The notes under the pieces were generated by a model. It saw only the letters and a list, made by a program, of their open reading frames with translations. It ran no database searches and was not told where the DNA came from. Positions 8,030-14,392 of a stretch of DNA of 14,392 bases are shown here, one piece after another. Origin of the DNA: Archaeoglobus sp. JdFR-24 (lineage in GTDB: Archaea; Halobacteriota; Archaeoglobi; Archaeoglobales; Archaeoglobaceae); the NCBI GenBank assembly GCA_002011215.1, contig MTML01000047.1:22943-37334 (forward strand), given 5' to 3'. Both the position numbers and the translations under genes were made by a program. How positions within the stretch are numbered: the first letter of the stretch is position 1; the number at the start of each line of letters is the position of its first letter.

Positions 8030-9256
8030 ATGGATTGGAATCCTCTGGGTTATAAGAACCTCTACAGGGAGTTGTTCAGAAAGCATCTACAGAGACAGGA
8101 AGAGCTATTGAAGAAAGGAAACAAAACCGCATGGTTCTTCTCGTTCGCTCCGTCGGAATTAATATATGTTTTTGACATAGTTCCTGCATATCCGGAACAG
8201 TATTCTGCATACTGTGCCTCTCGGGGCTCCTCCTTGGATTTGATAGATGAATCCATCTCATCTGGCTACGGACACTTCCTTTGCGATTATTTCAAAACGA
8301 CCGTTGGATCGATAATCTCTCCGGAAAAAGCTACAAAACCTTTAATGCCACCTCCGGACTTCATTGTAGACACCAGAGCTTTGTGCGTCGCACACCATGA
8401 GATGTCTGAGGTTTTTGCGAGGAAGTTTGGAATACCGAAATATACTGTAAACTACCCCTACTGGACTGAAGATTCGGTTAGGAATGTTGACGAGCTAACG
8501 AAGGAGGCGGAGTGGGTGGACCCTTACTATGTGTCCTACACTGTGTCTCAACTAAAAGGGCTGGTCAGGTTCTTGGAGAATGTTTGCGGAGAGGGATTGG
8601 ATGAAGAAAGATTTAGAAAAGTTTTTGAGATCTCTGAAAAAACATCGAAGCTTTTAATAGAGATAGCAAGGTTAATGATGTCTAGGCCCACTCCGGGCAG
8701 TCAGAGGGAGATAGCTGATTTGGTGTTCCTCGGGTTTTTCGTTCTTGGAAGCGAATATGCTTTAGAATTTGCAGAAAAAGCATATTCAACAATTAAAGAG
8801 AGGGTGAAAAAGAAAGAAGGAGTATCTAATGAAAAAATAAGACTTCTGACATTTGGGATTATGCCGTGGCACTCATTGGCGTTATATGAGTACTGCGAGA
8901 TGAAAGGCATGAATTTTCCATTGAACCTATATGTCAATGCATCACTTCACCTTTCGGACTCTTCAAAGCCGTTTGAAAGTATGGTCAGGAGATCACTTCA
9001 CTTCACGAACTGCTCTTATGATTTGCTTGAATGCATTCTGAAGAACGCAAAAAGGGCGGAGATAGACGGGGCTTTATTGCTCGAGAACACGGGATGCAGA
9101 ATCACATCCATGATCACCCGACCAATTGCGGATATTCTAAACGAGAATTTGGGAGTTCCAAGTCTGATTCTTGAGGCACCTCAATGCGATCCGAGAGTGA
9201 TGAACATTGAGAGAGCTAAAACCCAAATAGAGGCTTTTGCTGAAAGCCTCATGTAG
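8030..9256 (+). CDS. HGD-D family protein, large subunit of a 2-hydroxyacyl-CoA dehydratase / benzoyl-CoA reductase-like enzyme
   Basis: A 408-residue partner of the preceding gene, matching in size the larger subunits of the family (HadB/FldB about 408; BcrB about 440). It has the family N-terminal core WFFSFAPSELIYVFDIVPAYPEQ (34-57); S38 and E56 keep the spacing of the Ser/Glu pair proposed as catalytic in HadB (from memory). Candidate cluster cysteines are all present: C85 (FLCDY), C119 (ALC) and C356 (NTGCR). The end has CDPRV plus TQIEAFAESL, the usual (E/D)xxDPR...TRxEAF tail. ATG 8030 is chosen because GGTGAT at 8020-8025 lies 4 nt upstream; a TTG at 8009 would overlap the previous gene. 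Its last 8 coding bases overlap the end of livM on the other strand. It presumably forms a heterodimer with the small subunit. Confidence 0.8.
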   Translation: MDWNPLGYKNLYRELFRKHLQRQEELLKKGNKTAWFFSFAPSELIYVFDIVPAYPEQYSAYCASRGSSLDLIDESISSGYGHFLCDYFKTTVGSIISPEKATKPLMPPPDFIVDTRALCVAHHEMSEVFARKFGIPKYTVNYPYWTEDSVRNVDELTKEAEWVDPYYVSYTVSQLKGLVRFLENVCGEGLDEERFRKVFEISEKTSKLLIEIARLMMSRPTPGSQREIADLVFLGFFVLGSEYALEFAEKAYSTIKERVKKKEGVSNEKIRLLTFGIMPWHSLALYEYCEMKGMNFPLNLYVNASLHLSDSSKPFESMVRRSLHFTNCSYDLLECILKNAKRAEIDGALLLENTGCRITSMITRPIADILNENLGVPSLILEAPQCDPRVMNIERAKTQIEAFAESLM

Positions 9257-10280
9257 TTTTTGCTTTTTTCAAAAATTTAATCGGGAGCTTTTCGATAATC
9301 TTTCTCGAATACACCCATATACCCTCGGGAGCCAGTATTGCGACCACTATCAGGATTATGTATAGGATAACCTCATCGTTTATCGGGACAACATCGGAAA
9401 GCCCGACCATCCCTTTCAGCCACCAGTTCTTCATCAAGTATATCACGAAGCCCCCGATTATTGGACCGAAAAGTGTTCCGAGACCTCCTATGACTGCGGA
9501 TAGAATTATCAGAAGCATGAGCGGTATATCGAACATAGAAGGGCCGACAGTTATTCTGTAGTGCACAACGCATGCCCCCGCTATGCCCGCGAAGAATGAG
9601 CTTATAACGAATGATAGAACTTTGTATTTGACGGTATCGATCCCCACCGATTCCGCAAGGGTCTCATCATCTCTTATTGCCCTGAACTTGTAGCCTATGG
9701 AACTTCTCACGATCAAATACATTATCAGAACAGATAGAACCATTGTAAAGAATGCTATATAGTACTTTCCTATGGAATCAACAGCTAAGGCCCTCTCCAA
9801 TCCAACAGAGAAACCTTCCTCACCTCCAAAAATATCAGACCATACATATAGGAGTTGAATAAATACAAGCGGAAGTACCGCGGTCACAAGGGCAAAATAG
9901 TATCCTCTGAGTCGCAGTGTAATCACACCTATAATGAATCCAAAGAACGCTGAAACAACACCACCCATTATGATCGAGATGTAAATGGGTGGTGATGGAA
10001 TAGCGGAGAGAAAATGGAGAAAAGTCCCCTCGAACCTCGATGGAACTTGAAGTAGTGCAGTTGTATATGCTCCGATTCCAACGAAAACCGTGTGACCGAG
10101 GTTAACTTGTCCAGTATAGCCAACTATTATATCCCAACTTACTACCATTATTATAAAGAGGAATGTCATACCAACGAGATACACATACGCATCCGGCAGG
10201 AAAAATGGTAGGGTTAAGGACACTATAAGTAGTATTCCGAGTGAGAGATATCTGATATCTTTTACCATCTTCAACCTCAT
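9249..10280 (-). CDS. livM: branched-chain-amino-acid-type ABC transporter permease LivM
   Basis: A 343-residue integral membrane protein with about nine or ten hydrophobic segments, the second permease of a HAAT-family importer. The cytoplasmic loop that contacts the ATPases is recognisable as IVRSSIGYKFRAIRDDETLAESVGI, and the later GGLGTLFGPIIGGFVIY is the conserved LivM helix pair. Length is ordinary. The ATG at 10278-10280 overlaps the livH stop as ATGA, and GGGTGG a few bases upstream (inside livH) is its ribosome site, so the two are translationally coupled. Its stop overlaps the tail of the convergent HGD-D large-subunit gene by 8 bp, leaving no room for a terminator between them. The cargo is unknown; HAAT systems carry amino acids, amides, urea and aromatic or other organic acids. 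Confidence 0.93.
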   Translation of the reverse strand: MRLKMVKDIRYLSLGILLIVSLTLPFFLPDAYVYLVGMTFLFIIMVVSWDIIVGYTGQVNLGHTVFVGIGAYTTALLQVPSRFEGTFLHFLSAIPSPPIYISIIMGGVVSAFFGFIIGVITLRLRGYYFALVTAVLPLVFIQLLYVWSDIFGGEEGFSVGLERALAVDSIGKYYIAFFTMVLSVLIMYLIVRSSIGYKFRAIRDDETLAESVGIDTVKYKVLSFVISSFFAGIAGACVVHYRITVGPSMFDIPLMLLIILSAVIGGLGTLFGPIIGGFVIYLMKNWWLKGMVGLSDVVPINDEVILYIILIVVAILAPEGIWVYSRKIIEKLPIKFLKKAKTT

Positions 10281-11137
10281 TCTTCCACCCCGAACAAACC
10301 CGTGGGTCTGAAAATCAGTATGCTGATTATCGTTATCAACATCACAAACTCAGCCCATCTCGAACCGAGAAGAATTATCGTTGTGGTTATTATGTATCCC
10401 ACAATGAACGACGCTATTATGCTCCCCCTGACACTACCCAATCCTCCGAGAATAACTATAGCGAATGCATAGATTAAAGATTTAACCGCAAATATAGGAC
10501 TTGCACCGAAAACTTGGCCGAAAAGTAAGCCACCGATTCCCGCTAAGGATGCGGAGACGAACATTGTGATCATGAAGAGCTTTTCAACATCCATGCCTAC
10601 GAGCATTGCAGCTTCAGAGTCTTGAGAAACAGCAGAAATCATTTTTCCAGTTCTTGTTCTGTTTATAAAATATTCAAGAAGTATAATTACTGCTATGGAA
10701 ACGAAAAATGCTAAGATTCTTGTTTTGGGTATAAGCACACCACCTATTTCCATTGAGCCACTTACAAATGACGGTATGGAGTATCCGTGTTCTCCGAAGA
10801 GTAGTAGGAGTATCTGCTCGACGAGAAGTGCAAAGGCAAGGGTGACTATGATCACCATGACCTCGTGATGCCTTACGGGAGCCATCATAATCTTATACAC
10901 AACCACTCCAAGGGCACCAACAAGTAAAATCGCGATGATGTATGATATGAATAAATTAACCCCCAAATCCTTAGCCAGTATGAAGCAGATGTATGCTGAT
11001 AAAACGAAAAATGTACCGTGAGCAAAATTGAGTATTCTGCCGATTCCAAAAATTAGCGAGAAACCAGAAGCGGCTAAAGCCCAGATGCCCCCTGAAACCG
11101 CACCGTATACGAGTATTCTCATGATTAAATCTATCAT
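10277..11137 (-). CDS. livH: branched-chain-amino-acid-type ABC transporter permease LivH
   Basis: A 286-residue permease with about eight hydrophobic segments, the usual partner of LivM. The N-terminal GAVSGGIWALAASGFSLIFG followed by ILNFAHG is a classic LivH signature (helix 1-2 with the NxAHG turn). The ATPase-contact loop is NRTRTGKMISAVSQDSEAAMLVGM, and GGLGSVRGSIIASFIVGY closes the protein. The ATG at 11135-11137 is used; a second ATG five codons in is possible. The upstream 180 bp to livK contains a T-rich terminator for livK and a separate A/T-rich promoter-like element, so livHM may be expressed at a different level from the binding protein. It overlaps livM by 4 nt. Confidence 0.93.
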   Translation of the reverse strand: MIDLIMRILVYGAVSGGIWALAASGFSLIFGIGRILNFAHGTFFVLSAYICFILAKDLGVNLFISYIIAILLVGALGVVVYKIMMAPVRHHEVMVIIVTLAFALLVEQILLLLFGEHGYSIPSFVSGSMEIGGVLIPKTRILAFFVSIAVIILLEYFINRTRTGKMISAVSQDSEAAMLVGMDVEKLFMITMFVSASLAGIGGLLFGQVFGASPIFAVKSLIYAFAIVILGGLGSVRGSIIASFIVGYIITTTIILLGSRWAEFVMLITIISILIFRPTGLFGVEE

Positions 11138-11156
11138 ATTTCCAATAACTCACTAA

Positions 11157-11176
11157 AAAAATAAAAAAATTTCGGG
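11157..11176 (-). promoter_or_regulatory. possible internal promoter of livHM
   Basis: Read on the - strand, CCCGAAA followed by a run of T/A (TTTTTTTATTTT) ends about 20 bp before the livH ATG. A purine BRE-like element plus an A/T box at this distance is compatible with a promoter. The T-runs alone could equally be part of a second termination zone. Confidence 0.3.
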
Positions 11177-11283
11177 AAAAATCATTAAGAATTCATTCGG
11201 GATATGGGTCAATATGATACTCTTTCTCATCCGTAATTATTGTCAAATGTTAGCACAGAACAAATAATCTTTTGTTAGGGGAG

Positions 11284-11317
11284 TAAAAAAATTATAAAAA
11301 AATTTATAAAATATTTT
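11284..11317 (-). terminator. T-rich terminator after livK
   Basis: Immediately past the livK stop, the - strand contains two T7 runs (complement of A-runs at 11296-11302 and 11285-11291) in a very A/T-rich stretch. This is the usual archaeal oligo-U terminator. Partial read-through would give more binding protein than permease, a common arrangement for such importers. Confidence 0.45.
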
Positions 11318-12574
11318 TTATTTTGTAACCCAAGGTGGAAGCTTCAGCTCGCCATTTGCGACATTCTTGGGTGAGATTATGTACTGCTTACCATCCTGCC
11401 ACTGGGCAATCCAATTCCTCACGAACTTATCGCCCCAGACAAGGGCGTGATTCTTATGCCAAGCGATCGTCCTCGTCAGAACGATTGGATTCTTGGTATC
11501 ATGCTTTTCAAGATACTTGACAACAACATCTGGATCGAATGGGTTCTTCTCTCCCGCTTTCTGTGCCTCTTCTACCGCTATCTTATAAGCATAAACCGCA
11601 TCATATGCTCCATAAGCCTGATGGGATTCTGGATAGTGTCCGTATTTTGCTTTATAAGCCTCAACGAATTTCTTACACATGTCTGTAGGACATGCGGTTA
11701 CAAGGGCACCACCGTCATTGAGGAAGATCTCGTAGTTAGCCATACCATTTGTCTTGTCGTAGAATTGATAGTCTATTGCGGCGAGATCGTGTCCTGCGAG
11801 TAGTGCAGGAATCTTCAAAGTACCCCAAGCCTTAGCGAGAGCATCACCTGTTCCAGCTATAGCGAGTATCGGCATAACGAGATCCGCATTTAAGTCCTTA
11901 GCTTCAAGGAGGAGAGGCTCGTAGTCGGTATAACCCCTTCCAACCTCTCTATCTGCTACAATCTCTATCCCTCTCTTTTCGAATTCTGGTTTTAATGCAG
12001 CCATAACCGCATCCGTCCATATATGCTCATCTCTGATTATGTAAACTCTATCGACGGAATATCCACTCTCCTCTAAGAAGTCAATCATCTCTACCATGTC
12101 CCACGCGAATGTGGTACCGTTGTTCTGGCTTATTCTAAACCAATACTTATATTTATCATACTCCTTCTCAACCATCGCGGGATGTCCGGGGGATGACGCA
12201 TCTGCAAGGAACACGGTTTTGGTCTCCGCCATGACCTCCATCATAGCGTTCATAACACCGCTACTGAATCCTCCGGTAATCATGTCCGCCTTCTCTACAG
12301 TGGCAAGCCTTCTAAACTCTGATGCGGCAGTATCCGGGTTTATTTTAGTATCCCCAACAACGAGCTTTAACTTCGCACCGAGAATACCGCCCTTGGCATT
12401 TATCTCCTCTACAGCAAGCATTGCAGCATTCTTCTCGGAAGAACCCTCTGGTAAAGCCATTGGCCCAATCACTCCAATCACAACTTCCTTCTTTCCAGCT
12501 GGTTGTGTGGGTTGCTGGGTACACCCAAGAAGCAACACTCCCAACAATACCAATATTAGCAATTTCCTCATCAT
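11318..12574 (-). CDS. livK: branched-chain-amino-acid-type ABC transporter substrate-binding lipoprotein
   Basis: A 418-residue exported solute-binding protein (periplasmic-binding-protein type I, Peripla_BP_6-like). The N-terminus MMRKLLILVLLGVLLLGC is a short lipoprotein signal with the lipobox LLGC, cysteine at residue 18, then a Thr/Gln/Pro-rich linker that would tether it outside the membrane. The mature protein opens with VVIGVIGPMA, followed by AVEEINAKGGILG and VVGDTKINPDTA, typical of LivJ/LivK. Two Cys in ACPTDMC could form a disulfide. Two adjacent ATGs (12572-12574, 12569-12571) could start it. It is divergent from livG across 55 bp. The ligand cannot be read from sequence; with the ligase and HGD-D genes next door, an organic or aromatic acid is more likely than leucine (inference). 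Confidence 0.92.
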   Translation of the reverse strand: MMRKLLILVLLGVLLLGCTQQPTQPAGKKEVVIGVIGPMALPEGSSEKNAAMLAVEEINAKGGILGAKLKLVVGDTKINPDTAASEFRRLATVEKADMITGGFSSGVMNAMMEVMAETKTVFLADASSPGHPAMVEKEYDKYKYWFRISQNNGTTFAWDMVEMIDFLEESGYSVDRVYIIRDEHIWTDAVMAALKPEFEKRGIEIVADREVGRGYTDYEPLLLEAKDLNADLVMPILAIAGTGDALAKAWGTLKIPALLAGHDLAAIDYQFYDKTNGMANYEIFLNDGGALVTACPTDMCKKFVEAYKAKYGHYPESHQAYGAYDAVYAYKIAVEEAQKAGEKNPFDPDVVVKYLEKHDTKNPIVLTRTIAWHKNHALVWGDKFVRNWIAQWQDGKQYIISPKNVANGELKLPPWVTK

Positions 12575-12629
12575 TAATTGTAATTAATAGAAGTAATACT
12601 TAAATATTCCGACATTAAAACAATAATTA
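12575..12629. promoter_or_regulatory. shared divergent promoter region of livK and livG
   Basis: These 55 bp hold AATACTTAAATATT (12595-12608), which reads as a TATA-like box in both directions (12 of 14 positions symmetrical). It is about 23-30 bp from each start codon, implying leaderless transcripts for both arms. Beside livK, TTAATTGTAATTAA (12575-12588) is a 6-bp inverted repeat with a 2-nt centre at the expected livK transcription start. A regulator bound here would control both arms. Confidence 0.42.
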
Positions 12630-13310
12630 ATGAAAATTATGGAAGTTGAAAAAATAACTAAGAAATTCGGTGAACTCGTTGCTTTAGACGATGTGAGCAT
12701 TTATGTGAAAAAAGGAGAGATCCTCGGTATTATAGGACCAAACGGGGCTGGAAAAACGACTCTTTTCAACATAATATCTGGTGAAATTAAGCCAACATCT
12801 GGTAAGGTTATATTGAACGGGAAGGAAATCACGGGCATGAGACCAAGTAAGATAGTCTCCCTTGGGCTTGTGAAAACATTCCAGATAATGAGGGTTTTCA
12901 GCAACATGACTGTTCTTGAGAACTTTATTGCAGTTAGCCCGGATAGCTTGGAGTTAATGAAGGAATTTGCCCTCTGGGATAAGAGAGAGATGAGGGCTGG
13001 TGATTTACCTCAGGGTGAGTTGAGGAAACTTGGAATAGCCTTAGCGGTTGCAACCAAGCCAAGAGTCCTCCTTCTTGATGAGCCGTTCTCAGGTTTAAGC
13101 CCAAAGGAGTGTCTTGAACTACATAGAGTGATATCGAGGTTGAAGGAATTCGGAATTACTATGGTCATAATAGAGCACAAACTTAGAGAACTGTTCAACA
13201 ATGCTGAGAGGGTTGTTTGTTTGAATGCGGGGCAGGTGTTGTGCGAAGGCACACCGGATGAGGTTGTTAACGATCCACGGGTAATCTCTGCATATATCGG
13301 CTCGGGGTGA
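12630..13310 (+). CDS. livG: branched-chain-amino-acid-type ABC transporter ATPase LivG (compact form)
   Basis: A 226-residue ABC ATPase on the cytoplasmic face of LivHM. Walker A GPNGAGKTT is at 36-44, the Q-loop Q85 in VKTFQIMRVF, Walker B LLLDEP at 147-152 with catalytic E151, and the switch H183 in IIEHK. VKTFQ and the C-terminal GTPDEVVNDPRVISAYIG mark it as LivG rather than LivF. Two features are unusual. The segment between ENF and the signature is about 25 residues shorter than in E. coli LivG (255 aa). The signature itself reads LPQGEL instead of the usual L(S/A)xGQQ/GEQ. Start: ATG 12630, with an in-frame ATG three codons later. livF begins 4 nt after its stop. Confidence 0.92.
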   Translation: MKIMEVEKITKKFGELVALDDVSIYVKKGEILGIIGPNGAGKTTLFNIISGEIKPTSGKVILNGKEITGMRPSKIVSLGLVKTFQIMRVFSNMTVLENFIAVSPDSLELMKEFALWDKREMRAGDLPQGELRKLGIALAVATKPRVLLLDEPFSGLSPKECLELHRVISRLKEFGITMVIIEHKLRELFNNAERVVCLNAGQVLCEGTPDEVVNDPRVISAYIGSG

Positions 13311-13314
13311 GAGT

Positions 13315-14004
13315 GTGAAGGTGATAGAGGTTGAAAACCTCAGAGCGTTTTACGATAAGGCGAAGATAATCCACGGTATCAGTTTTGAAATTGAGGAAGG
13401 GGAGACTTTTGCCATCCTCGGTCCAAACGGAGCGGGGAAAACGACCCTCATTAAATCTATATGCGGGATTGTGAAGACCGATGGCAAGATAAGGTTCAGA
13501 GGAGAGGACATAACGTCTCTTAAGACCCATGAGAGGATAAAGAAGGGAATCGCTGTATGTCCTGAAGGTAGAAAACTCTTCCCCAACATGACGGTGGAGG
13601 ACAATCTATTGCTCGGTTGTGTTGAAGGGAATGGACATGATAGGCTTGAGTTCGTGTACGATCTCTTTCCGAGGCTGAAAGAAAGAAGAAATCACATAGT
13701 CAAAAGAGCGAGCGGTGGAGAGCAACAGATGGTTGCTATTGGAAGGGCTTTAATGTCAAATCCAAATCTTCTGTTGCTGGATGAACCTTCTCTCGGTCTT
13801 GCACCAATTATTGTTGAAAAGATTAGGGAGTCTTTACTGAGGATGAAAGATGAAACAGATCTCTCCATCCTCATGGTTGAGCAGAATGTCAGGATGGCTC
13901 TTGAACTCTCGGATAAGGTTGCGGTTCTTGTAAAAGGAAAATTCGTAAAGGAGGGCGATAAAAGTACGATAGGGGATGTTGAAAAGTTGTATTTCGAGAT
14001 ATGA
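13315..14004 (+). CDS. livF: branched-chain-amino-acid-type ABC transporter ATPase LivF
   Basis: A 229-residue ABC ATPase completing the importer. Walker A GPNGAGKTT is at 36-44, the LivF-type CPEGRKLFPNMTVEDNLLLG stretch at about 82-101, the canonical signature ASGGEQQ at 132-138, Walker B LLLLDEP at 152-158, and MVEQN at the switch position, where LivF proteins normally carry Gln in place of His. Length is standard (about 233-240). GTG 13315 is chosen; GGGTGA just upstream, formed by the end of livG, is the ribosome site, so livG and livF are translationally coupled. It would pair with LivG as a heterodimer on LivHM. It is followed by the repeat structure at 14032-14088. Confidence 0.94.
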   Translation: MKVIEVENLRAFYDKAKIIHGISFEIEEGETFAILGPNGAGKTTLIKSICGIVKTDGKIRFRGEDITSLKTHERIKKGIAVCPEGRKLFPNMTVEDNLLLGCVEGNGHDRLEFVYDLFPRLKERRNHIVKRASGGEQQMVAIGRALMSNPNLLLLDEPSLGLAPIIVEKIRESLLRMKDETDLSILMVEQNVRMALELSDKVAVLVKGKFVKEGDKSTIGDVEKLYFEI

Positions 14005-14031
14005 ATTACCATTTTGACGGTTGAGAATGGC

Positions 14032-14088
14032 TTTGGTATCAGTGTATAACCAATGTTATAACCAATGTCGATACACTGATACACCAAA
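14032..14088. repeat. long inverted repeat enclosing a perfect 12-bp tandem duplication
   Basis: The arms GTATCAGTGTAT (14036-14047) and ATACACTGATAC (14071-14082) are perfect 12-bp reverse complements. A further TTTG/CAAA pairing (14032-14035 with 14085-14088) is possible across a 2-nt bulge. The 12-mer TATAACCAATGT occurs twice head to tail at 14045-14056 and 14057-14068, filling nearly all of the loop. It lies between livF and tRNA-Val. The stem is not followed by a T-run, so a simple terminator is not the obvious reading. Confidence 0.65.
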
Positions 14089-14124
14089 ATCTTCAAATAC
14101 AAAATTCAGGAGAATTAAACTGAG

Positions 14125-14197
14125 GGGCTCGTGGTCTAGTGGTTATGACGCCTGCCTCACACGCAGGAGGTCGGGAGTTCGAATCTCCCCGAGCCCA
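14125..14197 (+). tRNA. tRNA-Val (anticodon CAC)
   Basis: A full cloverleaf of 73 nt. The acceptor GGGCTCG (14125-14131) pairs with CGAGCCC (14190-14196), with discriminator A14197. The anticodon stem CCTGC/GCAGG encloses loop CTCACAC with anticodon CAC, reading the valine codon GTG. The T arm GGGAG-TTCGAAT-CTCCC is at 14173-14189. The D arm starts GTCT after TG and has the GTGGTTA loop. The 3' CCA is not encoded (the DNA reads CTA after the discriminator), so it must be added by CCA-adding enzyme. No intron is seen. Confidence 0.95.
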
Positions 14198-14392
14198 CTA
14201 AAACCTTCTATTTTAAAAATCTGGATTTCTATGGGTTCACCAGTCCTAAAAGAAGTCAATAGCTTATCTATAGTCTCAGAAAAGCGATATTTGAAATTTT
14301 CTTTTAAAAATATATAATTCTCCTGTGAAATTCTGATATGCAAATCAACCTTTCTCTGGCTGTTTTTTGATGGTTGAAGATTCCTTAGTGTT
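14143..14392 (-). CDS. uncertain open frame entering from the right edge, possible ribbon-helix-helix-like small protein
   Basis: The - strand is open from the right edge to a TAA at 14143-14145, so the 5' end is outside the window. The only visible start-like codon inside is a TTG at 14341-14343. The middle of the product, VDLHIRISQENYIFLKENF followed by KYRFSETIDKLLTSFRTG, has the strand-helix-helix pattern of small archaeal RHH antitoxin/DNA-binding proteins. The last 18 or so codons, including GEIRTPDLL, are antisense to the tRNA-Val and are a well-known artefact of tRNA antisense translation. Either a real gene overlaps the tRNA, a gene was truncated at it, or the frame is open by chance. 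I do not assign a function. Confidence 0.3.
   Translation of the reverse strand, partial: TLRNLQPSKNSQRKVDLHIRISQENYIFLKENFKYRFSETIDKLLTSFRTGEPIEIQIFKIEGFSGLGEIRTPDLLRVRQAS

Noticed and set aside
12096..12587. 163-codon + strand frame inside livK
   Set aside because: It is antisense to an intact lipoprotein gene, has no motifs, and its start lies deep in livK.
14045..14068. CRISPR array or replication iterons from the tandem 12-mer
   Set aside because: There are only two abutting copies with no spacers, no cas genes and no replication initiator gene.
14021..14317. 98-codon + strand frame across the repeat and the tRNA
   Set aside because: It runs through a clear tRNA and includes the typical tRNA-derived artefact sequence RRSGVRISP, so it is not a gene.
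14334..14341. TGATATGC at the right edge as another operator
   Set aside because: It is an exact half-site only; an 8-mer in A/T-rich DNA is expected by chance.

Overview
The window is archaeal chromosomal DNA. Evidence: a coenzyme-F420-dependent methylene-tetrahydromethanopterin reductase (Mer), archaeosine tRNA-guanine transglycosylase, aTrm56, archease, a CCA-less tRNA gene, TATA/BRE-like promoters lying about 25 bp from start codons, and T-rich gene ends. Mer together with a CoA-ligase/dehydratase/branched-chain-type transporter catabolic set fits a non-methanogenic H4MPT-using euryarchaeon. My best guess is Archaeoglobales (Archaeoglobus, Ferroglobus or Geoglobus), but this is inference and I cannot name the species.

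Layout. 1-2743: housekeeping genes. A partial tgtA (-) diverges from trm56 (+), argG (+) follows, and archease (-) converges on argG. 2908-3903: mer, alone between its own promoter and a T-rich end. 4098-9256: a rightward catabolic block of Zn-dependent alcohol dehydrogenase, AMP-forming acyl-CoA ligase, and two adjacent subunits of the 2-hydroxyacyl-CoA dehydratase / benzoyl-CoA reductase (HGD-D) family; the last three form a tight operon. 9249-14004: a complete branched-chain-amino-acid-type (HAAT/Liv) ABC transporter in two divergent arms, livK-livH-livM (-) and livG-livF (+), sharing a 55-bp promoter region. 14005-14124: a spacer with a nested inverted and tandem repeat. 14125-14197: tRNA-Val(CAC). 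An uncertain open frame enters from the right edge on the - strand and runs antisense through the tRNA.

How the genes may work together (inference): the Liv transporter imports an organic acid, the ligase makes its CoA thioester, the HGD-D pair performs a radical dehydration or reduction of that thioester, and the dehydrogenase oxidises or reduces an alcohol/ketone intermediate. Electrons and C1 units can then flow into the H4MPT pathway of which Mer is part. The ATPase activator (HgdC/BcrAD-like) and ferredoxin that such enzymes need are not in the window. The small HGD-D subunit also has Ser where the family normally has a cluster-ligand Cys, so the chemistry may be non-standard. This block is the most likely place for something undescribed.

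No gene-free stretch exceeds 300 bases. I found no CRISPR array, insertion sequence or transposase.
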